Source: Sesamum alatum (Eukaryota; Streptophyta; Magnoliopsida; Lamiales; Pedaliaceae). Taken from it: a stretch of DNA of 64,000 bases. Below, in pieces: positions 1 to 13,000 of this stretch. Position numbers and translations under genes: made by a program. Under the pieces are notes generated by a model that was given only the letters and a program-made list of their open reading frames with translations, was not told where the DNA came from and ran no database searches. Each line of letters opens with the position of its first letter. The first letter of the stretch is position 1. Location: assembly GCA_034509735.1 (NCBI GenBank), contig JACGWO010000010.1:12971193-13035192 (forward strand), in the 5' to 3' direction.

Positions 1-3000
1 GAATCTACAGGAACCATGGGCGCAGCAAGCGACTTCGTGTAAATGTCCGTTTTTTGGCTGAACTATTCATATTCTTCTCTTTTCTCGAAGGAATCCCTTT
101 TTCCTCTAATTATTTCTCATTTCTGATGCATTTCCTGATGCAGAATTCAACAAGAGGAAAATTGTGTATATTGAGCAGTACACTGCCGTCAATTTCAGTG
201 GTATGATTTGTGATTAGGCGAATTTCATTTGGACCCCTAGTTCAGATAATCTTCTCGTAAGGGGGAACTGCGTGTTCGATTGTTTTGGTATTGATTTCGA
301 GTCAAATTGTTTTTTTGGGGATATGAGTACTTGAAATGCGTTTCTTCACCTGCTCCCGTTCTGGGGTTTTGTTATTTCTTTAAGGAAACAAAATGTTCCC
401 GAAGTAGTTTATGTGTTCTGGTAATGTGCATGTATGTATTTGGAAATAATTCGACTGTCGTGCCATCTTCTTATTGTTTCTGCTGTTCATAAAATTCTGG
501 ATTGTGGTTTCTGCTTGACACTGTTTCTTATTACTTCTCAGCAACAGTTTTCTTGGAGTTCAAATTTTTCAAAGAGAATTCACAGACGAGTATGCACCAT
601 TCCTTGTAGAAATCATCAGTTTCGGTGCCACTGTTTTTTGAATCCTGGGCCATCTTTGGATGCTAACATTGTAAAAAATGCAACTGTAACTTTAGCAAGG
701 TAATTGCTCCTTCTCAGCTGGTTTCGTTATAGATAGGTTACTAGAAAAAGCTGATATTGCATGCTTCTAACTTCATTTGAGTAATTGGCCACTTAACATG
801 CTGAAATTATGGCTTGTAAAATGTAAAGTATTGTTTCAGTTGCTGCATAAATCTTCAATGCTTGATTGGTGTAAGTGTAATAATTTAGATTAAAGTCAAA
901 TATCCCTAACAATCAGGTTCCCAGTGAGCTAAGTACCTCAAACTGGAATTTTCTATATATTCTGCTTATACTTGTTAGAAGCTTATATCTTGCTCCAAAT
1001 GTGAATTTTCACATAACTGTTAAATACTTAAAAAGTTTTCATAGCATTTGAAGCAAAACTTCGAGATCTTTGTTCGGCGTGCTAATTACATAGATGATGC
1101 CAGTTATAGATATGGTGTAAAGTGGAAGTCCAGCTTCACTGGTTCAGAAGAATATGCAGGCATGGAATAATGAAATTAAAAACAGCTGCTTGAAGTTTCT
1201 GTACTGATAATGTAAATTGGAGATCTGGAATACACATATACTATAATGAACTGCACAGTAGATAAGCAGCAAATACTATGAATGTGATTTCTGCTGTTTT
1301 ATGGTAGTAGCCATTTTACTAAGCTTATTTAAAAAGATTTTATTAGCTCCTACATTTTATAAGACGTTTTTGATATTTATAAGATGTTAGATCTTATTTT
1401 CAAAATAAGCTCTTGAGTATTTAGATTAAATGAGATCAAGGAGGTTACAAAATGTTAGTAATAACAATTTTGTAACTATATGGTCAAAACTAAAGGAACT
1501 TTTTAAGATCTGAAAAGTATGTTCAGAACTCCTTACTGTTTAACATCTTAACATCTTTTAGGGTTTGTAGCTCAAAGCTGAAAGTTTTCCTTCGACACTT
1601 TGAAAAGCTTATAAGATCACCCAAACCTCCTCTTAGTATCCTGGGAAGAACATATGTCTGGATGAGGTTGGTGTTTTCAAGAAGGATGAATTGGGGATCA
1701 ACAATCCCTGTTAAACATGAGTAGTTCAGTCATACACACGAAATATCTTTAAAAAATGTCAATTGACTATGGATTTCAGGACATTTTGACATTACATAAT
1801 GTTTAAGCGAAGCATCTCTGAATCTTATATGCACATATATAGTGGCTGCCATCTTTTTTTATTTGGAAATCTTCTCAAATCAAATGTTTGAGTTTGGCAG
1901 ATCATTTAATCGTTTGCAAGGAAGTCCGCTTGTGATTAATTTGGCTTCAGCAGTTGGTATTGTTATCTTTGCAGTATGGGGACTTGGGCCACTTGTCCGA
2001 CTGAGCAGGAACATATTTCTGCAAGTATGTGCCATTACAATTCTAGATTTTTCCATGCTTCAGTTCCTGTAAATGCTTGTATGATTTATACTATTGTGGA
2101 GGGGCTTTGGTGAAATTCAGTTGAGTTTCTGGCATATCTACTAATTTAAAGTATTTACATCATAACACATGCAGAAGAGCGATAGTAATTGGAAAAAGAG
2201 TAGCACGTATCAAGTTACAACCTCTTACATTCAACCGTTGCTGCTATGGACAGGAGCAATCTTTATCTGCAGGTTAGCTATGTCTGATTGAAGGAAGAAT
2301 AGAAAATCAGATATCTTTAACATACTGAACGAAAGTGAGTATCTTACAGAGCATTGGATCCAATGGTTCTTCCCACAGAGGCTGGCCAAATTGTTAAACA
2401 AAGACTCCTGAATTTTGTCAGATCATTGTCAACGGTTCTGGCCTTTGCATATTGTTTGTCAAGGTCAGTTTCATTATTGTTCATTAGCATGTGTTAAAGG
2501 TTAAAGTTCTCCTTTGGATTCTGTTGATGCTATACTTCTTGTTTGCTCTCCTTTTGATATTATTACTATGTAGTGCTCATGTCATTGTCTTTAGGGTGGT
2601 GGTCTTGCATCTTGATCTAGCCCAAATAGTCATAATCCATTTTGATGTTTTCTTTTATGAGACTTGTATTATTCGACATGTAGTAACCTCATACTTGCAT
2701 TCAAGCATGTCCCCACGAATTTTCTGCTGATTAACTACTGCATTTAAGAACTGCATCCATTCATGCATGTGTGCATGCACATAAGATTCTTCCAATTAGT
2801 TAATAATATGTTAATGTATTGAGTACCTGCTCTTTTACTTTTTGGGAGAGGGTAACCTGGCTGGGTTGCCTGGGTGGTGTAGGTAATTAACCAGTATCAG
2901 TACATGATTTGACAACTGTGGTTCGTGAATAAGGCTTGATATTTACCATCTTTTCATTCTCCAGTTGAAAGAACAAACTCTGCAATTATCTCCACTATAC

Positions 3001-6000
3001 ATCAATCTTTTATACCACGGATTGAAATATCTTCTCATGTTTACATGGTCACACTTTTCATCTGTAAATCCATACTTTCTGTTTTTACCTATTTAACTTC
3101 TCATGACATGTTTACATTTTAAATGACTAAGCTGCTTTGGATTACTTGCAGCATAATTCAACAAGCGCAAAAGTTCTTGATGGAGAGTAATGATCCCACT
3201 GACACTAGAAATGTAAGTTCAAATTCTAAGTTTCGTGCGTCTGATTTACAAAACCAATTTCAGATCAGAAATATAATTGATTATCAGCAAAAATAATTTT
3301 GTTGAATAGTTTCTCCAAATAGTTTCACTAGAACCACCACTGTACCATACTGTTAATGCATTGAAGTCAAATTTCCAATAAGGTAGTAAAATGACACCAA
3401 GTAATCATATCTTTTTAATGGCACATCAGTGAGATGATTTTCTTTGGTGACTTTTGAATATGGAATTTTATTTCCCACGTTTCTTACCATTGAATAATTT
3501 GAAGCCCTTTTAAATTAATCTTCCTTTTCTTAACATTGAATATTTTGAAGTCTTTTCAAGTTTCTTGTATTCTTTCATGACTATAATCGGAGTACTGTAT
3601 TAATGTTTTATTTCTGTATCAGCTAAGACATAGTCGCTAAAGCATACCATTATTTTATCAGTTGGCTCCTTTACACAAGATAAAATGTTCACTTGTAAAG
3701 ATAGATGTGTATGCCCCATTACATTTGGTATATATTAGATTGGATTAGTAAATTCTTGGCGTGTTATTGAGCTAATATGCATGTCTTTCTTTTTGCAATG
3801 GGTCAAGGTCCAAATTTGACAGTAGAATTACTTTTTGAGGCATTGATTTCCCATTTCTTTTTTTCTTTTGTGGTATTAAAATATTAGAACCTCTTGTTCC
3901 AAATGATGGTAGGGAACCACTCTTCTTTACATAATATTCAAACCTTCAATAGGAATGGCCCACTAAATGGAAGGCCAAATTTTCAACTATCAGCATCTTC
4001 CAAGAGTAATAGACCACTTTTCTCTTTAAATAATTTCAAGAATATCTTTATGGGGTTTATGTTTCAAGTATGTGTCTGAAGTTGAACCTCTGTAATTAAG
4101 AAATAAAACTTAATCTATACAAATTTGTTGACATCCTAGGTCAGCATTGCTACATACCAAGAGACAACAATAGCACCTTCAAAACAGGAAAAGGAGCAAA
4201 TTCGTTCCGAGCCAGTGCTTAAGATCTATCTTGCACCTTTTGTTTCTCAACTAGAGTTCCTCGTAGTCCTTGATTTATCTTGTTTTCTATTCTGTTTGTC
4301 AGCCGTTTGTAGTGTATGCTGTCTCAAATCTTCATCAACTTCATCACAAGTCTATTTCCAACTCAATATGAGAAACACCTTAATGATTTGGTTGATTAGA
4401 TGGCTACAAGACAACTTAGATCGTTGATGAGATGTTTGATCAAACTTCATCCGTTCTCTCCCAGATGGATGGTCTTATTACTTTGTATGCTTGCCAAGTC
4501 TCACTATGTTATTACATCACTCTCCTTACCACATGGCAATCTTTTGCTTATGGCTTTAACTACTATACTGCTGTTTCCGACTTCTCCCTAATTTCTCTGA
4601 ATTAACTAGAGCCTGTATTTTTGGTCCTTAAACTTACTGTTGTCATATATGTCATATGATTATCCTACAAAACCATCCAATAGCTCAACAACATTGTTGT
4701 CCATTAGTGTATACGACCCTTGAATAATTTGATCACTCTTGTGGGTTCGGAAGGCTAATATGATATTTTGTGTTATTCAGCTCTAGTTGCAATTGTCCGT
4801 CTGCAATGTGATACTTTACATGTGTTGCATGTTAGACACCTTGAAGTGTAGTCTAGGAGGCACTTAAAGCTGGCAGGTAACCAACCTCTGTAGTTCCATG
4901 TGTATATCTTAGTAAATTGAGGATCATATCATAGCCACGCTAACCTAAAGCTCTAGCACCAACAGTAACAAGTCCCATTACCGGGGCGGGGGGGGGGGGG
5001 GGGTGGAGGGACTATTCTTGGAAGAAGATGCACAGGGTGTCAGAGAGAAGAAAGTAGAATATGTCTGCTTAAAAAGCTGACGCATTTCCATCTAACAAGG
5101 AAACTGCAATACAGAATTTCATTCTAAAGTATCTTTTTGTTTTCTTTTCGACAGATGGGTTTCCAGTTTGCTGGCAGAGCTGTATATTCAGCTGTGTGGG
5201 TTGCGGCTGTATCATTGTTTATGGAGTTGTTAGGTTTCTCAACCCAAAAATGGCTCACAGCTGGAGGGCTCGGGACAGTTTTGCTCACACTAGCTGGTCG
5301 TGAGGTTAACATAAAATTTCAATTTCTTTGTTTGAATTTCTTTCATTCTTCAGTTTCTTACCTATTTTAAGAGGTATCTAGTTGGTAAAATTAGCAATAC
5401 TTTTTAACTCCTCTCAAATCCTTTTTTATTGTTATATTCAGATTTTCACTAATTTCCTTTCAAGTGCAATGATTCATGCGACCCGGCCATTCGTTGTGAA
5501 CGAGTGGATTCAGACTAAGATTGAAGGCTACGAAGTTTCTGGGACAGTTGAGGTTCGTGTTGGGTCCCATATCCAATAATACACATGGTAGCTGAAAATA
5601 ATAGTTATATGAAGTAGTTTTCATAAGTGGCATTTTGTCTAAAGTAATTGAATCTCAGCCAGTTATTGAATTCTGCCGAGTTATTGGGGAATTATGTCTG
5701 GCCTACTGTTTACACCTTGCAATGACCATGAACATCACGTATTTATCTCCCAAAGTTTATATTTCATAGAGTGTCTAGTTTCAGTGTAGATGTACAAATC
5801 GTTCTCTATCTTTTATTCATATCTTTGTCCTTATCGATGTTTCTGCATTTCATTTTGCAGCATGTAGGGTGGTGGTCTCCAACAATTGTAAGAGGTGAAG
5901 ACCGTGAAGCTGTTCACATCCCAAACCACAAGTTTACCGTGAATGTTGTGAGAAATCTCACTCAGAAAACTCACTGGCGTATTAAAACCCATCTAGCCAT

Positions 6001-6084
6001 AAGTCACTTAGATGTCAGCAAAATTAATGTGAGAATCATTTCACTTCATCTTTAGTTGATATAATCTGCTGCAAAGAATGATCA

Positions 6085-6132
<48 letters not shown>

Positions 6133-9009
6133 GCAGAATATTGTAGCCGATATGCGGAAGGTTCTCGCTAAGAATCCTCAAGTAGAACAACAGAAACTGC
6201 ATAGAAGAGTATTCTTGGATAATATTAATCCTGAAAATCAGGCCCTCATGGTTAGATTTATTCCTTGAATATGCTCATATGGCAACTTAATTTTGCATTT
6301 AACAGTTCTATATCAAATCAACCTTTACTTCTCTTTTCTTGAACAGTTACCTTTTTTTTTCCTCTTTATAATATGACTTACAGAAACACTGTTTATTATT
6401 CATTCCTTCACCTATCAACCAGAGAAAGAGAGAGAAAAGCATGTTCTTATCAGTATTAAATCCGAAACAGTTATCAGACTTTTCATGCTGATTTATATTA
6501 GTTGGTTTTTTAAATAACTTTGGTCATTCTTATTTACCAATTTTAATGATTAAGGAATAATTGGCACCATCAGCTTACTATGGTAATATGATTTACAGTT
6601 GTTGGCTGTAGGATTATTTTTTTGTAATCCCTGTTAGATGAGATTTTCTATTTCTAGGACTATAACAAAATTCTTAGCATTGAATTTGCTTTGCAATCTG
6701 TTATTGGGAAAATAATAATTTCAATTGACACTTGGATGTTTGCAAGACGACATTTTTAATTCGTTATTACTACCAATATAATGCAGATACTGGTGTCCTG
6801 CTTCGTGAAGACCTCACATTTTGAAGAATATTTATGCGTTAAGGTAAGTGCTATTCTAAGCGATGACCCACTGTTGAGTTAAGGCATGCTACTTGTGACA
6901 GATAATTGCTGCTTGCTGCAAGCATAAGTCCTCTTTATGCAATCCATAATAGAAGGTTATGGGAAAACATATGGTTGTAAAAGGTCCTAGAGTAGACAAG
7001 AGTTTTTAGTGCTGCTGAATTATACTAACCTCAGCGACGACTCGTTAGTAAAAAGAGGATTGCCCCAGTGACAAAAATGATTTTGAATGTTAGTTTAGCC
7101 TGCTTGTGATTTTTGAGGAATTGGGCTGGCGGACATGATATATGTATGGGTGAATTACAATGACCTCCCCTGAGGTGTGGTATAAATTACATATACCCCC
7201 TCGCTTTTTAGAAGTTACAAATACCGTCTTAAGGTTTGTAACTGTCTAACAAATGACTTATTTTCATCCATTTTTATGGATGAACTGACCAAAACACCCT
7301 TATGCAAACCGAATTATTTATTTAATTTTTAAAGTTTTCTAATTTTTTTTTTTGACTAAAATGCGTGGGAGAGGTTTCTTACATTTTTTACACAAAGGCA
7401 ATAATATGATTTGCCTTAGCTGATTTTTCTACAATTTAAAAAGAAAAAACAAGGGCAAAATGGACAATTTCAAGTCTTTGGTTAAAAATTACAAACCTCA
7501 GGGAGTATTTGTAATGTTTGAAAAAATGAGGGGTATTCATAATTACGCCAAAACCTCAAGAGAGGTCATTGTAATTTTTGAATTATACTAATCGCGGCGA
7601 TGACTCATTTGTAAAAGGAGGATGCCCCCAGTGACAAAAATGATTTTGAATGTTAATTAAGCCTGCTTGTGATTTTTGAGGAATTTGGGCTGGCGGACAT
7701 GATATATGTATTCCTTATAGCTACATCACTTGGAAAACATCTGATATGCCGGAGCCGCAGAAAACAAATATAGAAGAAACAGTTCCGACATACGTTCAAA
7801 CGCATGCACCTTTGACTAGAGTTTGCACCTGTTCACTAATTTAATCTGCTGAACAATCTGCCACTTATCAGTGTGAATTTGTTTTCCTGGTTTGAGCCTG
7901 TATTAAAGCCTGCAAGATTTTAGTTCTTTTTTCTTTTATTCTTACTGTGTCCTCCCTCTACTGATCTAATGTTTCCTTCTGTTGTCTGCAACTTATTTCA
8001 TTTAAAATTCTTATATTTCAGGGGTTATCTTATTTGATTTTCATTTTTGTTTGAGAACCAGGAAGCTATTCTTCTTGATCTTCTCAGAGTCATTAGGCAT
8101 CACCGTGCCCGACTTGCCACTCCCATCCGCACAGTTCAGAAAATATTTACTGATGCGGACTTGGATGGTGTACCATTTTCAGATTCTATGTTCAGCCGGG
8201 GGGCAGTGACGAACCGCCCACTGCTATTGGTTGAGCCATCCTATAAAGTTAATGGGGAAGATAAGAGTAAAAGTCAATCTCGATCAGCACGTGCAAGTGG
8301 AGAGGAAGAGAGCAAAGCTACTGCGAAGTCAACACCAGATAATAAGGTGGATGCAAAAGGTGAAACAATTTTGAATGGTGATTCTAAATCTAGGGCAACG
8401 CCTTCCACTGACCATAAGCCAAAAGAGATGCAGACGTCAGATGCCAAAGCTGATTTGCAGGTTGGACAAATACCCAAAGTCGAGACAAAGGAAGACCCAA
8501 AAATTGCTGTCAAATCTTCATCTGATCCTAAGCTCAATAACAGTACAAAACCTGTCTCCAAGACTGATATCAAAGCTCTCGAAGAAACAAGTCCCAATGC
8601 CAATAACTCTTCTGGTCCGAGTCCCAACACCTCTAACAAGAAGCAAGCGCAAAAGGTAGGCCAAGAGACTACCTCACTCTCCGGATCAGAGTTGGGGGCC
8701 AGAAGATCTGACAACGTTTCTTCGACTTTGCACTCAAAACAAGACATAAGACAACCAGCTGCACAGACGCCTGTGTCTAAACCGTCTCTGGAAGAGAATA
8801 TAGTTCTTGGAGTTGCTTTGGAGGGCTCAAAGAGAACCCTGCCCATTGAGGAAGAAACCGTACCCTCATCAAATCCAGAAGACGTGAAAGAGTTGGCTGC
8901 TTTGCGCAGTGGTAATGGGCCAGCACTAGCAGAGAAGGAGAAAATCGATATTAAGAAGTCGAACGCCCCTACCTCTCCAGGTAACGATCAGTTAGATCAG
9001 CAAGACTAA
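1..9009 (+). CDS. MSL2: MSL2/MSL3-type plastid mechanosensitive ion channel, 5' end outside window
   Basis: This gene encodes an MscS-like channel. In Arabidopsis the family acts in the plastid envelope, releasing osmotic stress and influencing plastid shape and division. Exons read from splice sites and phase: 1-38 (partial), 144-200, 542-699, 1901-2024, 2175-2272, 2350-2463, 3152-3212, 5155-5304, 5442-5552, 5861-6028, 6137-6250, 6787-6843, 8062-9009. All junctions are GT-AG and keep one frame, giving about 731 visible residues. Membrane segments include the stretch around [18 protein letters not shown]. The pore helix and MscS core run over exons 8-11, with [14 protein letters not shown] at the end of exon 8, then [33 protein letters not shown] and [19 protein letters not shown]. 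The last exon starts with the conserved [20 protein letters not shown] and then carries a long Ser/Lys/Glu-rich, probably disordered tail. The start codon and most of the transit peptide lie outside the window. MSL2 and MSL3 cannot be told apart here, and the symbol stands for that pair. Confidence 0.93.
1321..1640. mobile_element. MITE-like element in MSL2 intron 3
   Basis: This AT-rich stretch in intron 700-1900 repeats the word CTTATAAGATGTT and relatives. It contains a segment (about 1340-1440) that matches, in reverse complement, the repeat in the O-fucosyltransferase intron at about 10660-10740. Shared words include TTATAAGATGTTAGATCTTA. A fragment AAGCTTATAAGATCACCCAAAC marks its right side. 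Ends are approximate and I found no target duplication. Non-autonomous, with no coding capacity. Confidence 0.5.
3213..5154 (+). other. Long MSL2 intron 7, no exon seen
   Basis: This intron of 1.94 kb is the longest in the gene. Short open frames in it (for example 3894-4079, 4215-4427 and 4400-4591) show no similarity to the channel family, and the exons on each side join in phase without them. It contains a G-run near its 3' end, reported separately. Confidence 0.75.
4983..5003 (+). repeat. Poly-G tract (GGGGC followed by G16)
   Basis: Positions 4983-4986 are GGGG, then one C, then an uninterrupted run of 16 G at 4988-5003, followed by TGGAGGG. It lies in MSL2 intron 7 about 150 bases before the 3' splice site. 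Such a run can form a G-quadruplex in the pre-mRNA. The exact length is unreliable because homopolymers are poorly sequenced. Confidence 0.85.
6086..6130 (+). repeat. (TC)n microsatellite at a 3' splice site
   Basis: About 22 TC dinucleotides lie in the 108-bp intron between the exons ending at 6028 and starting at 6137. The repeat ends six bases before exon 6137, so it serves as that acceptor's polypyrimidine tract. Confidence 0.95.
7017..7711 (+). repeat. Direct duplication (7017-7147 and 7580-7711) flanking an inverted-repeat element
   Basis: Two copies of a stretch of about 131 bp lie in MSL2 intron 12 (6844-8061). Both start with GAATTATACTAA and end with GACATGATATATGTAT, with long shared runs such as GTGACAAAAATGATTTTGAA. 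Mismatches and small indels show the duplication is not recent. The 432 bases between them are filled by an inverted-repeat element. Confidence 0.9.
7153..7576. mobile_element. Non-autonomous TIR element (Mutator-like MITE) in MSL2 intron 12
   Basis: The left end AATTACAATGACCTCCCCTG mirrors the right end, which in reverse complement reads AATTACAATGACCTCTCTTG. Matches continue further in (ACCCCCTCGCTTTTTAGAAG against the right arm). There is no coding capacity. The inside resembles the element at 42569-43096 (TTTTCATCC, CCTCAAG, GTAATTA words), which has a 9-bp target duplication, so I infer the Mutator superfamily. No short target duplication is visible here. Confidence 0.75.
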
Positions 9010-9534
9010 TGGCATGTTGCTTCCTGCATCATTTCACACATTGGAACAGTAAACGGTGAAAGCTTGAGTTGTGCTGCTGTAACCAACGGTGTACATACAT
9101 TCATTCTCGCACTCGCATTCGAGATTTTCTCTGAACCTGCTATAGGATGTTTTCGCGCCATTGAATTGGTAGTACATCAGTGGAAAAGGTATTTTATCAC
9201 TGTGCTTTGGTTGCCAGGATGGTTCAGTATCTATGAAACTACTTTAGCTTGTAGCCAGTGTTAATGCATCTATCTAACTACGTCTTCTTGCTGGGAAGAT
9301 GTCAGACTTGACGTCGGATCATGTAGTAGCAGCCCCTCTTTGGAGATGATAATCGATTCACCCACATTTGTAATCCAATCCATTTGGCCGAGATTTTTAG
9401 ATAAAATAGAATGTTTTTTGGTGGTGTATTTATGCCAGCTCGAATGTTGTTTGCACGCTTATATAACTCACAATATTCTTGTGTTAAATATATTGGGAAA
9501 TTCAAGGTTTATAATTTTTCAATGCAAGAATAAA
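9010..9534 (+). other. MSL2 3' untranslated region with candidate poly(A) signal
   Basis: Non-coding sequence after the MSL2 stop codon. AATAAA at 9529-9534 is the best candidate polyadenylation signal. No other gene is seen. Confidence 0.5.
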
Positions 9535-10071
9535 GTTGTAAGTATTTGTTTTTTAACAAATAAATTTACTCTTTCGTATTTAAAGAGTTAAGATATATAT
9601 GTTTCTTTTTATTGAAAACTTAGTTTCGATCAGCCAAAATTTGACCAGAAGGTCATGGATTGCAGCTTTTCAGGTCAAACCTGAACACAGTCGCTGATCA
9701 TTGTACAAACGTGTCTATGTCAAATGCAATAAGAAATGAGAACATAAAAACGAGAACCCCAAAACATTGAATGCATTCCTCCGTAAAATTAAACAAATTG
9801 GTACAAACAAAAATAATCGAGAACAATGGAGCAAACGCATCACACAAGAATCCTAAACCCTGTTCAAATATTGCACTTCACCACGATAAATAATTATGCA
9901 TCACCAACTTTACAGAGATCACCATCCCACATGAATTCGTATGCATGATCATATACGAGCAGTTCCTATAACCAAACGCTGGAGGGAGCAGCACTTTATT
10001 TTCTAACTAGTACAAGCCACAAAAACAGTAGATGCAGGTGAAATTCATGAGATCTACACAGGTACGCTCAC
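9535..10071. other. Convergent intergenic region between MSL2 and the O-fucosyltransferase gene
   Basis: This is the tail-to-tail gap of two convergent genes. On the minus strand AATAAA (plus TTTATT at 9995-10000) lies about 70 bases after the O-fucosyltransferase stop and may end its transcript. I see no further gene. Confidence 0.5.
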
Positions 10072-13000
10072 TCAAGCATTGCACATACAATCAGGAGCAG
10101 GATAAGTGTATATAGATTGTTCCGGTTTGCGTAGTCTGAGTAGCCCTTGCCGGCTTTTATGCCCTTTAATGACGGCCTCTTGGAACTCCGGCCAAGTCAG
10201 GCTCTTGTTCAAGAAAAGTTGGCCTAAGAGTGCCATGTTCGGCCTCATAGTCTTCAAGTTTTCGTACGTTCGATGGCCCACCTGGTTTTAGAAATGAAAT
10301 TACGATTTTGAGTTAAACACTGCGAGCAAGTTCTACTTCATGGGACGAGAGTTGTAATAAGGAGAAACATGTAGTACTCCAAAGAGTGATTACTTTCAAG
10401 TTGATACAGTGAGTTTGCAGACTACGGCTACATGTGCATTACGATGTTTTAAGTTTAAGTTGTTATTTTGAGCAAAATCCCAACATGGGCAACCAATGAT
10501 TGACACTCTCTAGTATTAGGTCTACTTACAGGGAGTTTAGATGAGCTTATAAGCTTTTCGAAACATCTTATAAGATGTTTAAGTGTTTAACTGAGTCTGA
10601 ATTTATTTTTACAATTTCAAGGAACACCTCTAATTGAATATATTAGTTACTAAATTGGCTCAAACACTTCAAGATCTAATTCTAAAATATGATCTAACAT
10701 CTTATAAGCTCCGAAAACCATCTTATAAGATGTACGAGTTTATAAGATGTTTCGAATAAACTTAGTCAAACACCCTCTTGGCACCGTCAGATAAGGAATA
10801 CGGTAAAAGACAGATGAGAAGAGCTTACCACAGCATTATGCATATTTCCTGGCGAAGCGGAGATGAAGATGTCGCTGTGCATGCTGACATAGTAATCAAC
10901 TGCAGCTAACAAGGAAGCCTTTCCTTTGATTTGAGCTCTTTCTTCTGAAGAGGCCAGACTCTTCTTGTCCTCCATAAGTGGAAATATATTTCGTAGCGTC
11001 GAGATCCTAGCTGCCCCACCGTATACCTGCGATGGAATTTGCAAAAACAGCAAATTTCAGAATACAATATCAAAGGTTGAGCTATCATATGGTCTGTCTA
11101 ATCAGATTAAACTCTAAGAAGCTTTGCATCAAAAACACCTTGTGGGACGCAAGATACAATCGAGTACTATTATCAAATCCCAAAGCTGCCAGCAGCAATC
11201 CGATTTCTTCCGGAGTCAATGGACACCTCCCTTGACTTCTCAACTCCTCATCGGTAAATTGCGAATTTAACACCCGTCCCTGCCAAATAACTTGTCGATA
11301 TTTTGCCAGGGCCAACTTTTCAGCCTTACCTCCGCCAAAGTCGCAAGCTGAATGGGCAGCCATATCCTGAAAAATCAACAAATTTTGAAGTATTCTTTAT
11401 GTCGAAGCGTACCAGGCAAAGGCAAAATGCTGAAAACCCTCGATCTTTCCAGGAAGTTAGATGGTTCTAGCATCAAAAAGCACTTCTGCATAAAGAAAAT
11501 TAGCGTACCTTGTCAAATCGAAGGTGGAGCACAACGAACTTTCCAGTCCCTTGATTATCTTTAGAACCACCACCTATGTTTTTTAGGTAGCTAGTGTTGT
11601 CAACTTCACTTGTGCGACGAGGATATCTGAGGCGACTAACAAGAGCATCCCCAAGAACTCTGATGTGAGGAACAAAAACTAATGCTTGGAAGTTGACTTT
11701 GCATCTTAGTCGTTGGATGTCCTCGGGCATATTGTCAAAAGCCAGACGGTGAGAAAATGGTGCAATTGCAGCAATCCCATAACTGGACAACCAAGATATT
11801 ACAATTAAATGTGAAAGTGCTCAGATTAAACTCTCTGATCAGCTACATGATAACACACAAATTGAACTCTTCTAAGTTACACTGTTGCCACAATGATGAA
11901 AATTGCTACTATAAGAGACTCTGAGCTGCAGTCTCTCTTAGAATTAGTGGCATTGATCATGTTCATGGTAGGATGTTTGATAGCTTTTATTCAGGTAATA
12001 ATAGTAAATTTTTCTGTTGTGTTAAGAACAAGGGCCAGAGGAGGTTACAAGGCATGTAAAGTTTCAGAAGAAACAACTCATGATTGTATATACGTTTCTC
12101 GGAAGGAAGCAGCTGATCTTATGCAAGAATTTGAAAAAGGAACCAAACAATAACCAAAGTCAAGTATTAGAAGATGCAACCTAAATGAGATACAAGATTA
12201 TCACTTCAACACCTACCTCTGCAGGACCGGCAAAACATTCTCCAGATACCAGTTTGCTGAAGCATGAACTGGTGCTGTTTTAACTCTGGTAGCCCGAATG
12301 GCTGTGGCATAATACTCTCGGGTGCTCCAAAAGTATTCATCAGGAAGCTCTTTAGCAATCCGTATGTCATCTTTCAACACATTAATGAAGTGATCCACAT
12401 CGAAAATATCCATGAACGTGCTGCAAACAAAAAGAAGGGGGAATTGTCTCATTTAGTCAGATTTTTCAAACAAAAACAAGAAAAGAACATAAATTCTCAT
12501 CCTAACGAAGTATTGAGAATGGTATGAAGTCATTAAGAGGACCTTGAATCTTGCCAAACAGGATTTACTTCAAGATGCGGAATTATGAGTGTTGCATTCA
12601 AAATTTTAGCAAGAGCAACTGCATCACAAATCTTCATAAACAAATTGAACATATTAGTGATTCAAGATAATTAATATTAATCAGTTAAAGAAAAAAATAT
12701 CAAATGTTATCTGGTAACAACTTGAAGTACTTACGCCCATTCTCTGCTGATTTAGTCCTCCATCAAGGAACACCTGAACGTAACCTTGAGATTTCTCTGG
12801 CAATGCTGCTTAAAACAAAGGCAAGTCATTTGGAGGAGAACACGAATACAGAACCAGCATCTTGTTTAACAATTTTAAACCTCATCACTTGCACAAACTG
12901 TTAAACTAGGTACTGGAGAAACTAAATCTTCAAAAGTGACTTCTCTAATGATTTGGCATAGAAAATGAAAACAATAAAACGTTAAAAGATAAGAAGACAG

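Noticed and set aside
2491..2730. Hydrophobic 79-codon frame in MSL2 intron
   Set aside because: The flanking exons join in phase without it and the family has no such segment.
7153..7576. 9-bp target duplication for the TIR element in MSL2 intron 12
   Set aside because: The flanks GTATGGGTG and TTTGAATTA do not match. Only the large 131-bp duplication is present.
8274..8846. 190-codon minus-strand open frame
   Set aside because: It lies opposite the MSL2 C-terminal tail exon, has no recognisable domain, and is a by-product of that exon's composition.
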